From NCBI RefSeq assembly GCF_000428885.1, contig NZ_KE386810.1, positions 295,818 through 359,817 on the forward strand: DNA of 64,000 nucleotides. Direction: 5' to 3'. The position numbers were made by a program, and so were the translations under genes. Each line of letters opens with the position of its first letter. Position 1 is the first letter of the stretch. Shown here one piece after another: positions 44,000 to 51,658 of the stretch. Source of the stretch: Geothrix fermentans DSM 14018. GTDB taxonomy: Bacteria; Acidobacteriota; Holophagae; Holophagales; Holophagaceae. Under the pieces are notes generated by a model. The model searched no databases. It had not been told where the DNA came from and saw nothing but the letters and a program-made list of their open reading frames with translations.

Positions 44000-44898
44000 C
44001 CGGGGGGGCCCCCCGCTTCCCCATCCGGCGCCTCTTCCAGGGCCTCCTCGGACCCCGGACGATGGCCTACCTGCTGCACCTGCGGCCCCTGGAGTGGCCC
44101 ATCATGTCGGCCCACTTCCTCCTGGGCACGCTGCTGGCCGGCGGCTGGGCCCTGCGGGTCCGCCCTACGCTGCTGGGCTGGTTCGTCTTCGTGGCCCTGC
44201 TCAATGGCGGCACCCTGGCCATCAACAGCGCCTTCGACCAGGACGAGGGCGACATCGGCTACCTGAAGGCGCCGCCCAGGCCCCCCGAGCATCTGCTGGC
44301 CTTCTCCTCCGCCCTGCTGGCCGCTTCGGCGGGGCTGGGCTTCCTCCTGCCCCGGCCCTTCGCCTGGATCAACCTGGCCTGCGTGATCATGAGCGTCCTG
44401 TATTCGGTGCCCCCGGTGCGCCTCAAAGCCCGGGCCGGGTGGGACCTGCTCATCAACTGCCTCGGCTTCGGCCTCCTCACGCCCCTGGCGGGCTGGGCCC
44501 TCACGGGGCGCCCCTTCGACACCGCCATCCTACGGGCCTCCTGGGGCTTCGCCTTCCTCTTCGCCACCCTCTATCCCATGACCCAGATCTACCAGGTGGC
44601 CGAGGACACCCGCCGCGGGGACCGCACCCTCGTGATCCGGGTGGGCGTGGGCCGGAGCCTGGCCCTGGCCCTGGCCGCAGCCCTGGCGGCCCACCTGCTC
44701 TTCGGCGCCGCGATCCTGGCCCTGGGGCGCCCCCTCTGGCCGATGGCGCTCTCCCTGGCCGCCTGGCTGGGGGTCCTCCTGCCCTGGATGCGGGGGTGGC
44801 GGGGCTGGACCGATCGTCGGCACGAAACTGGCATGTACTGGGGGCTGGGTGCCTGGGCGGTGACCGACCTAAGCCTTTTGGTCCTGCTCTGGCCCTGA
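43996..44898 (+). CDS. UbiA-family prenyltransferase
   Basis: 300 residues with about eight or nine spans. The first Asp-rich motif is NSAFDQDEGD (residues about 77-86) and the second is EDTRRGDRTL (about 208-217), both typical of membrane prenyltransferases that join a polyprenyl chain to an aromatic or sugar-phosphate acceptor. Substrate unknown: menaquinone (MenA), heme O or a lipid role are all possible. GTG start at 43996 overlaps the DUF116 stop. A polyprenyl diphosphate synthase that could supply its donor is at 62270. Confidence 0.85.
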   Translation: MTGGAPRFPIRRLFQGLLGPRTMAYLLHLRPLEWPIMSAHFLLGTLLAGGWALRVRPTLLGWFVFVALLNGGTLAINSAFDQDEGDIGYLKAPPRPPEHLLAFSSALLAASAGLGFLLPRPFAWINLACVIMSVLYSVPPVRLKARAGWDLLINCLGFGLLTPLAGWALTGRPFDTAILRASWGFAFLFATLYPMTQIYQVAEDTRRGDRTLVIRVGVGRSLALALAAALAAHLLFGAAILALGRPLWPMALSLAAWLGVLLPWMRGWRGWTDRRHETGMYWGLGAWAVTDLSLLVLLWP

Positions 44899-44981
44899 CC
44901 GTTATTTCTATCGCGGAATCCACCACTTGATCCAGTAGACTAGGAACGAGTGACGACAATCGTTATCTTCATGGAGCAGGC

Positions 44982-45818
44982 ATGGGGTTCAAGCGGGGGA
45001 TCCAGTGGGTGGGAATTTTGTGCTGCGCGGGCCTCACGGCCCTGAGCGCGGCCGCGCGCCCCACCGCCAAGCTCTCGCTCAAGTCCGCCTCCGCCTTGGT
45101 CCTGGACCAGGCCACAGGCCAGCCCCTGATCGAGAAGCAGGCCGGAGCCGTCCAGCCCATCGCCTCCCTCACCAAGCTCATGACCGCCATGGTCCTGCTG
45201 GACGCCCAGCTGGACCCCCGGGAGATGCTCACCATCACCCGCGATGACATGGACATGCTGCGCCACAGCAAGTCCCGTCTCCCCGTGGGTACCCGCCTGC
45301 CCCGGGAGCAGGCCCTCCTGTTGGCCCTGCTGGCCTCGGAGAACCGGGCCGCCCACGCCTTGGGCCGCACCTTCCCCGGCGGCCTCACCGCCTTCGTCGA
45401 GGCCATGAACGCCAAGGCCAAGGCCCTGGGCCTGGAGGAGACGAAGTTCGAGGACCCCACGGGCCTGTCCGCCGGAAACGTGGCCTCCGCCCACGACCTG
45501 GCCCGCATCATGGACGCGGCCTACCGCTACCCCGAGATCCGCGACTTCAGCACCCGGCCGGAGACCACCATCCAGGCCGGCCGCCGCAGCATCCAGTTCC
45601 CCAACACCAATGCCCTGGTGCGCAACCCCCGCTGGAACATCGGCCTCTCCAAGACCGGCTACATCGAGGAAGCCGGACGCTGCCTCGTGATGCAGGCCAT
45701 GCTGGCCAACCGCCCCGTGCTCATCATCCTGCTGGATTCCTGGGGCAAGTACTCGCGCCTGGGCGATGCGAACCGCATCAAGTCCTGGCTGGAATCCAAG
45801 CTGGGATCCAAGGGCTGA
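44982..45818 (+). CDS. D-alanyl-D-alanine endopeptidase/carboxypeptidase (PBP7-like, S11 family)
   Basis: 278 residues. Signal peptide (about 1-25), then a serine penicillin-recognising domain with all three boxes: SLTK (Ser62, Lys65), SEN (119-121) and KTG (224-226). There is no C-terminal PBP5-type domain, which matches PbpG (PBP7) that trims peptidoglycan cross-links in the periplasm. A promoter likely lies in the 83 bases before the gene, but no box is clear. Confidence 0.9.
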   Translation: MGFKRGIQWVGILCCAGLTALSAAARPTAKLSLKSASALVLDQATGQPLIEKQAGAVQPIASLTKLMTAMVLLDAQLDPREMLTITRDDMDMLRHSKSRLPVGTRLPREQALLLALLASENRAAHALGRTFPGGLTAFVEAMNAKAKALGLEETKFEDPTGLSAGNVASAHDLARIMDAAYRYPEIRDFSTRPETTIQAGRRSIQFPNTNALVRNPRWNIGLSKTGYIEEAGRCLVMQAMLANRPVLIILLDSWGKYSRLGDANRIKSWLESKLGSKG

Positions 45819-45822
45819 GGCC

Positions 45823-46488
45823 TTGCTGGTTCCGACCGTCGAGCCCCCCTTCCCTCTGAGCTGGGGCTTCTCCACCCGTCTCGACCCACCGGAAGCCCTG
45901 CCCGCCCGGCGCCTGGACCAGGTGCACCGCTGCGGCATCGTGGAGGCCTCCGAGGCGGTGGTTGAAGGCGACGGACAGTGGACCACCCGGCCCGACCTCC
46001 GCATCGGCGTGCGCGTGGCCGACTGCGTGCCCATCCTGCTCGCGGGTCCCCTGGCTGACGGAACGCCCTGGGTGGCCGCCCTGCATGCGGGCTGGCGCGG
46101 GGCCACGGGCCATGGGGATCCGGAACCCGGAGGCGGCATCCTGCGCCGCGGCGTGGCCCGCTTCCACGCCCTGGGGGGCCATCCCGCGGACCTGGCCTGG
46201 GCCCTCGGGCCCGCCATCCTGGCCTGCCATTTCGAAGTGGGCGAAGAGGTCATCGGAGCCGCCCGGAAGGACCCCGCCTGGCAGGAGAGCCTGCGAAGCG
46301 AGGGCCCCTCCGGAAAGGCCCACCTGGATCTTCACGGCTTCCTCCGCGCCCAGGCTCTGGATCTCGGCCTGGACGCCGCCAAAGACGGCAGTGTGGCGCT
46401 CTGCACCGTGTGCCGTCCCGACCTGCTCTACTCCTACCGCCGGGGCGAGACCGCCGGCCGCCAGTGGGGCTGGGTCGAGATCCGCTAA
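45823..46488 (+). CDS. Laccase-domain protein, PgeF/YfiH-type peptidoglycan editing factor or purine phosphorylase
   Basis: About 221 residues. The zinc-site residues are seen in RLDQVHRCGIV (His), VRVADCVPILL (Cys) and AALHAGWRGATGH (His). The family includes E. coli YfiH/PgeF, which removes L-Ser-containing muropeptide precursors, and LACC1-type purine phosphorylases. The neighbouring PBP7-like enzyme favours a peptidoglycan role. The start is uncertain: TTG at 45823 has AAGGG at eight bases, CTG at 45826 is an alternative. Confidence 0.8.
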   Translation: MLVPTVEPPFPLSWGFSTRLDPPEALPARRLDQVHRCGIVEASEAVVEGDGQWTTRPDLRIGVRVADCVPILLAGPLADGTPWVAALHAGWRGATGHGDPEPGGGILRRGVARFHALGGHPADLAWALGPAILACHFEVGEEVIGAARKDPAWQESLRSEGPSGKAHLDLHGFLRAQALDLGLDAAKDGSVALCTVCRPDLLYSYRRGETAGRQWGWVEIR

Positions 46489-46513
46489 TCTGGAAGCCAG
46501 CCTCGTCCTCAAG

Positions 46514-46555
46514 GCCTGAAGCCTGAGGACTGAAGACCGAAGACTGAGGACAGCC
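46514..46555 (+). repeat. Heptamer tandem repeat directly before spoVG
   Basis: Forty-two bases, exactly six 7-mers: GCCTGAA, GCCTGAG, GACTGAA, GACCGAA, GACTGAG, GACAGCC, ending at the base before ATG. It occupies the ribosome binding site region; the GAGGAC in the last units may serve as the Shine-Dalgarno. Same style as the array at 8272-8341. Confidence 0.8.
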
Positions 46556-46915
46556 ATGCTCAACATCACCGACATCCGCATCACCAAGGTGGAGGGCGAC
46601 GACAAGCTGCGGGCCTTCGCTGCGCTGGTCATCGACGACTGCTTCCTGGTGGGCGACCTGCGGGTGGTGGAGGGCGAGGACGGCTACTTCGTCGCCATGC
46701 CCAGCCGCCGCAAGCGGGACGGCAGCTTCAAGGACATCGCCTATCCCCTGAACAACGCCCTGCGCGAGCTGATCGAGGAGAAGGTGCTTCTGGCCTATGA
46801 GACCGCCACCGGCCACCGCGCCCTCAGCCGCATCGAGCGCGGGGAGAGCGCCCAGGTGCGGCCCGACCTGCTGAGCGTCGAGGAGTTCGGGTTCACTCCG
46901 AAGACCAACCCCTGA
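46556..46915 (+). CDS. spoVG: SpoVG family regulator
   Basis: 119 residues. ITDIRITKVEGDDKLRAFAAL, NDCFLVGDLRVVEG-like (here DDCFLVGDLRVVEG), VAMPSRRKRDGSFKDIAYP and LNNALRELIEEKVL are family blocks. SpoVG binds DNA and RNA as a global regulator in Firmicutes and Borrelia and is widespread in non-sporulating bacteria. A 20-residue tail beyond the usual length ends EEFGFTPKTNP. Last gene before tRNA-Gln. Confidence 0.93.
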   Translation: MLNITDIRITKVEGDDKLRAFAALVIDDCFLVGDLRVVEGEDGYFVAMPSRRKRDGSFKDIAYPLNNALRELIEEKVLLAYETATGHRALSRIERGESAQVRPDLLSVEEFGFTPKTNP

Positions 46916-46950
46916 TCCCGGCCCGGAACCCGGGACTTCGGCCCCGGGGC

Positions 46951-46979
46951 TTGGGCAGGACGCAGACCCGCGCTATGCT
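46951..46979 (+). promoter_or_regulatory. Promoter of tRNA-Gln
   Basis: TTGGGC (46951-46956), a 17-base spacer and TATGCT (46974-46979), 13 bases before the mature tRNA start. Good spacing and position for a tRNA promoter. The GC-rich stretch after the -10 (GCCTTTCCGCC) may act as a stringent discriminator. Confidence 0.7.
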
Positions 46980-46991
46980 TGCCTTTCCGCC

Positions 46992-47063
46992 TGGGGAGTA
47001 GCCAAGTGGTAAGGCAGCAGGTTTTGATCCTGCGTACCGAGGGTTCGAATCCTTCCTCCCCAA
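46992..47063 (+). tRNA. tRNA-Gln(TTG)
   Basis: 72 bases; CCA is not encoded (next bases CGA). Acceptor TGGGGAG pairs with CTCCCCA, anticodon loop GTTTTGATC, T-arm AGGGTTCGAATCCTT. U1-A72 is typical of tRNA-Gln. A 46-base piece containing its 3' end and terminator is repeated at 47251-47296. Confidence 0.95.
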
Positions 47064-47296
47064 CGAATACGGCCGCCGCAAGGCGGTCGTATCGTTGAGG
47101 AGCGCATGAAGGATTCGAAGTCAGGGATGGCGCGCAGGCAGGGCCAGCCGGGAGCAGCCCGGGGGGCTGATCCCGGCGGTCCGGCGCAGCCGGAGGTCCG
47201 TGCTCAGCCAGCCCTGCGGCCGGAGCGTCACCCGCAGGGTGACGTGGAGGGAATCCTTCCTCCCCAACGAATACGGCCGCCGCAAGGCGGTCGTAT
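47047..47296 (+). repeat. 46-base direct repeat of the tRNA-Gln 3' end and terminator
   Basis: 47047-47092 and 47251-47296 are identical over 46 bases, beginning GAATCCTTCCTCCCCAACGA. Each copy goes from the T-arm through the acceptor 3' strand into a hairpin (CGGCCGCCGCAAGGCGGTCG). The 158 bases between hold several palindromic stretches and no credible gene. Layout resembles attachment-site remnants at a tRNA 3' end. Confidence 0.9.
47061..47097 (+). terminator. Hairpin terminator of tRNA-Gln
   Basis: CAACGAATACGGCCGCC pairs with GGCGGTCGTATCGTTG through a GCAA-type loop. The second copy at 47265-47302 has the perfect arm GGCGGTCGTATTCGTTG; this first copy has lost one T. There is no strong T run. 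Confidence 0.65.
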
Positions 47297-47329
47297 TCGT
47301 TGGGGGACGGGAAAAGGAACCGAGGCAGC

Positions 47330-47845
47330 CTAGGCCGCGCCGATGGGGTCGTCCTGGTGGTGGAGGGACCGGCTGGCGTTCCAGACACGGATGAGGTGCG
47401 GCTGGGCGTGCCGGTACCAGTAGCGGATGAGGTCGGTGCGCCGGCGGTCCGACTCGCCGGCCAGGAAGGCCCCGTCGGCGAGGGCGAAGGATGCGTCGAC
47501 GCCTGGCCCCAGGACATGGAACCGGGCGACACCCCGCACATCTGGTCCGATCACGATCCGCAGGCCGCCCAGGCTTCCGGTGGGCGCGCGCCCGGCCAGC
47601 AGCAGGGGCTCCGTCCCGTCAAAGAACACCCAGACCCCGCTGTTCAGCGCGGCCGCGAGGTGCTCCTCGAACGCCTCGACCCTTGAGAACCCCTGCAGCC
47701 GGTCCAACCGGAGCGCCCGCCGGGCCCCTTCCCTCCCGGATGACGGGACCTGCCAGACCATGCGCTTCGGGCGCGTCCATGGCGCACAGACGGCCAGATG
47801 CCCCGGTCCCGAAACAGGCTGGAGATCGCTCGAAACGATGGCCAT
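47330..47845 (-). CDS. Hypothetical protein
   Basis: 171 residues, not recognised. Starts MAIVSSDLQPVSGPGHLAV with GGAG seven bases ahead, so translation from 47845 is credible. It is soluble, with an alternating beta-rich middle (GVWVFFDGTEPLLLAGR, GGLRIVIGPDVRGVARFHVLG) and a basic, helical C-terminus (RRTDLIRYWYRHAQPHLIRVWNAS). A faint resemblance of that end to DUF4160-like tails is not enough for a call. Upstream lie a direct repeat and inverted repeat (47894-47951) that look like an operator. It lies between duplicated tRNA 3' ends and a kinase; possibly accessory. Confidence 0.55.
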   Translation of the reverse strand: MAIVSSDLQPVSGPGHLAVCAPWTRPKRMVWQVPSSGREGARRALRLDRLQGFSRVEAFEEHLAAALNSGVWVFFDGTEPLLLAGRAPTGSLGGLRIVIGPDVRGVARFHVLGPGVDASFALADGAFLAGESDRRRTDLIRYWYRHAQPHLIRVWNASRSLHHQDDPIGAA

Positions 47846-47893
47846 GGGTGGACTCCTTCCCGAGCCCCCCATGAAACACGCCCTCCACCCTCC

Positions 47894-47951
47894 CCGCAGC
47901 AGAAACCGCCGAACGGTCGATTCTGGGGGCCGAATGGTCGATTTGCTGCGG
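47894..47951 (-). promoter_or_regulatory. Operator-like composite repeat before the hypothetical gene
   Basis: Direct repeat GAACGGTCGATT (47911-47922) and GAATGGTCGATT (47932-47943), 21 bases apart (two helical turns), inside an inverted repeat CCGCAGCAGAAA (47894-47905) and TTTGCTGCGG (47942-47951). It lies 49-106 bases upstream of the start at 47845. A minus-strand TATAGT (47985-47990) further upstream could be a -10. Confidence 0.45.
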
Positions 47952-48014
47952 CAACCCTGATGGGGCCACGGAAACATCGGGGAGACTATAACCAAGCCCC
48001 CTGGAGTCGCTCGT

Positions 48015-49916
48015 CTACAGCGGAAACCTCAACCCCTTATCCCCCCTCACCTCCACGGTCTCGCTCTTGATGCCTTTGGGGCCTCGGACGGTGATGGTGT
48101 GGCGGCCGTGGGGGAGCTTGAGGCTGCTGCCGTCGCTTTCGATGCCGGCGTCCTGGCCGTCCACGAGGACCTTGCCGGTGCCGGGGAAGGTCTCGACGGT
48201 GAGGGTGGCGAGGGGAGGCAGGTTGAGGGGTTGGGTCTGGCCGGCGGCCACGCTGAGGCTGCGGCTTTCGCGGTAGTAGTGGCGGGGGCTGGCCAGCTCC
48301 ACCTTGTGGGTGCCGGGGGGCAGCGGCAGGGTGGCGCCGGGGGCGAGGTCGCCCTTGTCCTGGCCGTCCACCTTCACGCGCACGCCGAAAGCTCCCGCCA
48401 GCTTGAGGACGCCGGGGGCGTTGGGATCCAGGGCCGGCTCGGGACGGGCGGCCGCGGCGGCGGCCTCCTTCAGCTCGAAGGTGCGGCCGCCGGGAACCTC
48501 GCCGGGGGCGAAATCGGAGGCGTAGGCCAGGCGCTCCTTCGTGAGGGTCAGGCGGTGGGGCTGGCCCTGGTTCCAGCGAACCGTGAGGGGCGTCTCCCCT
48601 TCCAGGGGCTTCTCGTCCAGCACCACGGTGGCGCCCGGAGGCACGGAGGTGATGCGCTCTTCGCTGATGATGGGCTCCAGGGTGAAGGCCGGCGGGGCTT
48701 CCCCGGGTTTGAAGGCGTAGGCCAGGGGCCGGAATCCATTGAGCTCGAGCCGCAGATTGTCGCCGGCCTGGAGAGGCTGGTTCATGGGTGTGGTGCCCAC
48801 GGCCAGATTGTTCACGAAGACCTTGGCGCCAGCGGGCAGGGAATCAATCTGGAGGCGGGCCGCCTTCGGGCCGCGGAACAGGAACCAGCCGCCGCCTGCC
48901 AGGACGGCCAGCGCCAAGGCGGCGATCCAGATCCGGCCGGAGTCGCGGGATTCGGGACGGGCCACCACCATGGTCTCGTCGAAGGAGGTGGAGCGGATCT
49001 CTGGGATGGGGGCGTCGCCGCTCACCTTGAGAAGGCCCAGCAGCTCGCGGCGGTCATCCTTGCCGAGGTCCACCACCGCGTCCAGAAGCTCGCGCACGAA
49101 GGCCGCGCAGGTGGCGTGGCGCTCCTCGGGCCGCTTCGAGAGGGTCTTGTCGAAGACCCGCCGCCAGCCCTCGGGCAGGATCCCGAGCACCGGCGGCTGG
49201 ATCTCGATGGGCGGCTCGTTGACGATGCGGTAGAGGATGGTGTTGATGGAGGTGCCCGGGAACGGCGACTGGCCGCTCATCAGCTCGAAGACCAGCACGC
49301 CGAAGCTGAAGATGTCCGAGCGGCTGTCCACCTTGCCCTCGCGGATCTGCTCGGGGCTGGCGTAGCTGGGCGTGCCCAGGAAGATGCCGGTCTGGGTGAG
49401 GCTGGCGTCCTCCCGCTTGGCGATGCCGAAGTCCATGAGCTTGGTGCGGCCGTCCTCGCCCACCATGGCGTTCCCGGGCTTCACGTCCCGGTGGACGATG
49501 CCCTTGGCGTGGGCGTGGTCCAGGGCCTCGGCCAGCCCTGCGGCGATGCGCAGCTTCTCCTTGGTGGACAGCGCGGCGCCCTCCTTCATGAGCCCGTCCA
49601 GGGGCCGGCCCGGCACGTACTCCATGGCCAGGAAGGGGCCGTAGCCCTCCTCCTCGCCCACATCGTAGATGGCGACGATGCCCGGATGGTTCAGCAGGCC
49701 GGAGACCTCAGCCTCGCGCTGGAAGCGCATCAGGTGCTCGTGCCGGTCCGCCTCGGTCTTCACCGCATCCAGCTTCATGAGCTTGATGGCCACCTTGCGC
49801 TTGATGCGGGGATCCTCGGCCAGCACCACGCTGCCCATGGCTCCGGAGCCCAGGAGGCGTAGGACCTGGTAGCGTCCGATGGTCCTGGGGAGGTTCAGGT
49901 TGTCGAGGTCAGCCAT
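48015..49916 (-). CDS. Membrane serine/threonine protein kinase with PEGA domains
   Basis: 633 residues. Hanks-type kinase domain (about 14-275): LGSGAMGSVVLAED, VAIKLMK, HRDVKPGNAMV, DFGIAKR and GTPSYASPEQ are intact, so the kinase should be active. A single membrane span (about 355-377) leads to an extracytoplasmic region with PEGA-type beta repeats (LQIDSLPAGAKVFVNN, ITSVPPGATVVLDEKPLEGETP, LTVETFPGTGKVLVDGQDAG), common in Acidobacteria and myxobacteria. The ATG at 49916 follows AGGATGG. Divergent from the glycosyltransferase at 50042, so a regulatory link is possible. Substrates unknown. Confidence 0.9.
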   Translation of the reverse strand: MADLDNLNLPRTIGRYQVLRLLGSGAMGSVVLAEDPRIKRKVAIKLMKLDAVKTEADRHEHLMRFQREAEVSGLLNHPGIVAIYDVGEEEGYGPFLAMEYVPGRPLDGLMKEGAALSTKEKLRIAAGLAEALDHAHAKGIVHRDVKPGNAMVGEDGRTKLMDFGIAKREDASLTQTGIFLGTPSYASPEQIREGKVDSRSDIFSFGVLVFELMSGQSPFPGTSINTILYRIVNEPPIEIQPPVLGILPEGWRRVFDKTLSKRPEERHATCAAFVRELLDAVVDLGKDDRRELLGLLKVSGDAPIPEIRSTSFDETMVVARPESRDSGRIWIAALALAVLAGGGWFLFRGPKAARLQIDSLPAGAKVFVNNLAVGTTPMNQPLQAGDNLRLELNGFRPLAYAFKPGEAPPAFTLEPIISEERITSVPPGATVVLDEKPLEGETPLTVRWNQGQPHRLTLTKERLAYASDFAPGEVPGGRTFELKEAAAAAARPEPALDPNAPGVLKLAGAFGVRVKVDGQDKGDLAPGATLPLPPGTHKVELASPRHYYRESRSLSVAAGQTQPLNLPPLATLTVETFPGTGKVLVDGQDAGIESDGSSLKLPHGRHTITVRGPKGIKSETVEVRGDKGLRFPL

Positions 49917-50041
49917 GCCAGCCATCCTACCGGACGCATCGGAGATGAAGTGGTAGATTGTCATGTTTTTCGTGGTTTTTCCGATCCCCCGTGGCACAAT
50001 AACGGCAGGCCCGCTGACCCGGGCCATGGGAGGTTTATTCC

Positions 50042-51568
50042 GTGATGGAAGTCGTCAAGACCATCGTGCTCGGCACCTACTTCACGCTGCTCACCATCCT
50101 GAGTGTCTACGGGGCCCACCGCCTCTGGATGCTCCTGCTCTACTACCGCCACAAGAAGGACGTGCCGCAGCCCGTGGGCGACGCGAACTACCTGCCGGTG
50201 GTCACGGTGCAGCTGGCGGTGTTCAACGAGATGAACGTCATCGAGCGCCTCATGGACCACGTCGTGAAGATGGACTGGCCCAAGGAGAAGCTCGAGATCC
50301 AGGTGCTGGACGACTCCACGGACGAGACGGTGAAGGTGGCCAGCGCGGTCGTGGACCGCTACAAGGCCCTGGGCTTCGACATCCACTACCTGCACCGGAC
50401 GGACCGCACGGGCTTCAAGGCCGGCGCGCTGGCCGAGGGCCTGAAGGTGGCCAAGGGCGAGCTGGTGGCCATGTTCGACGCCGACTTTCTCCCCACCGAG
50501 GACTTCCTCCGCAAGGCCGTGCCCCACTTCGCCGATGAAAAGGTGGCCTTCGTGCAGGGCTGCTGGGCCCACCTGAACCGCGAGTTCTCCTTGCTGACCC
50601 AGGTGCAGGCCATCCTGCTCGACGGCCACTTCGTCTTCGAGCACACGGCCCGCCACCGCTCCCACGCCTTCTTCAACTTCAGCGGCACGGCCGGCATGTG
50701 GCGCGTCTCCGCCATCGCCGACGCCGGCGGCTGGGAGCACGACACCATCACCGAGGACGCCGACCTGTCCTACCGCGCCCAGCTCAAGGGCTGGAAGGGC
50801 GTCTACCTCAAGGACCTGGTGGTCCCCGCCGAGCTGCCCGTGGAGGTCAATGCCTTCAAGAGCCAGCAGCACCGCTGGGCCAAGGGCAATGCCCAGGTCA
50901 TCCGCAAGCTGATGAAGACCATCTGGAAGTCCAACGAGAGCCTGCACACCAAGCTGGAGTGCTGGTTCCACCTGACGGCCAACTGCAACTACATGCTGAT
51001 GGTGGTGCTCTCCGTGATCATGGTGCCCGCCATGGTCTTCCGGGCCGGCACACCTGTGCCTGTCCTGCTGCTCACGGACGGCCCCTTCTTCCTGCTGAAC
51101 GCGGTGAGCGTGGGCCTCTACTTCGGGCTCTCCCAGAAGGAGCTGACGGACAACACCGGCTGGCAGAAGCGCCTGAAGTACATTCCCGGCCTCATGGGCC
51201 TGGGCATCGGCCTCGCCCTGAACCAGGCCAAGGCCGTGCTGGAAGGCTTCTTCACCGACGACAAAGAGTTCAAGCGCACGCCCAAGTACGGCGTGGACGC
51301 CCACGGCAACACCGTCACCAAGCGGGCCTACAAGGTGCCCAAGAGCCTGACCACCTTCCTCGAGCTGGCCTTCGCCGTCTACTACTTCGTCGCCCTCTTC
51401 GTGGCCATCTACATCCGCAAGTGGGCCTCGGTGCCCTTCCTCTGGCTGTTCTTCAGCGGCTTCTCCTACATGAGCATCCTCTCCCTGGCCGACGTGAAGC
51501 TGTTCCGCCGTCTGGCCATGGAGGAGCCCGCCGACGACGCCCAGAGCGCCTCGAACTTCGTCCAGTAG
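50042..51568 (+). CDS. Membrane family 2 glycosyltransferase (cellulose/mannan synthase-like)
   Basis: 508 residues. One N-terminal span, a GT2 catalytic domain (about 50-290) and four C-terminal spans. Motifs: DDSTDET, the FDADF metal site, TEDADLSYRAQLKGW and QQHRWAKGN (QxxRW), as in processive synthases such as BcsA or CslA. No PilZ domain. Product unknown, likely a cell-surface polysaccharide. GTG at 50042 has GGGAGG eight bases ahead; ATG at 50045 is an alternative. Divergent from the kinase; 90 bases before the PHP gene. Confidence 0.88.
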   Translation: MMEVVKTIVLGTYFTLLTILSVYGAHRLWMLLLYYRHKKDVPQPVGDANYLPVVTVQLAVFNEMNVIERLMDHVVKMDWPKEKLEIQVLDDSTDETVKVASAVVDRYKALGFDIHYLHRTDRTGFKAGALAEGLKVAKGELVAMFDADFLPTEDFLRKAVPHFADEKVAFVQGCWAHLNREFSLLTQVQAILLDGHFVFEHTARHRSHAFFNFSGTAGMWRVSAIADAGGWEHDTITEDADLSYRAQLKGWKGVYLKDLVVPAELPVEVNAFKSQQHRWAKGNAQVIRKLMKTIWKSNESLHTKLECWFHLTANCNYMLMVVLSVIMVPAMVFRAGTPVPVLLLTDGPFFLLNAVSVGLYFGLSQKELTDNTGWQKRLKYIPGLMGLGIGLALNQAKAVLEGFFTDDKEFKRTPKYGVDAHGNTVTKRAYKVPKSLTTFLELAFAVYYFVALFVAIYIRKWASVPFLWLFFSGFSYMSILSLADVKLFRRLAMEEPADDAQSASNFVQ

Positions 51569-51658
51569 CGGCCTCGCGAGTCCAGGGCCCGTGGCCCGCC
51601 CTGGTGCCTCCGGCTCCGGCCGAAGGCGCCTCAGGATGAGACCCCCCACCGGTGCCCA

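Noticed and set aside
47106..47333. Small open frame between the tRNA-Gln repeats
   Set aside because: Composition is proline/glycine/arginine junk, no ribosome binding site, and its end lies within the second repeat copy.
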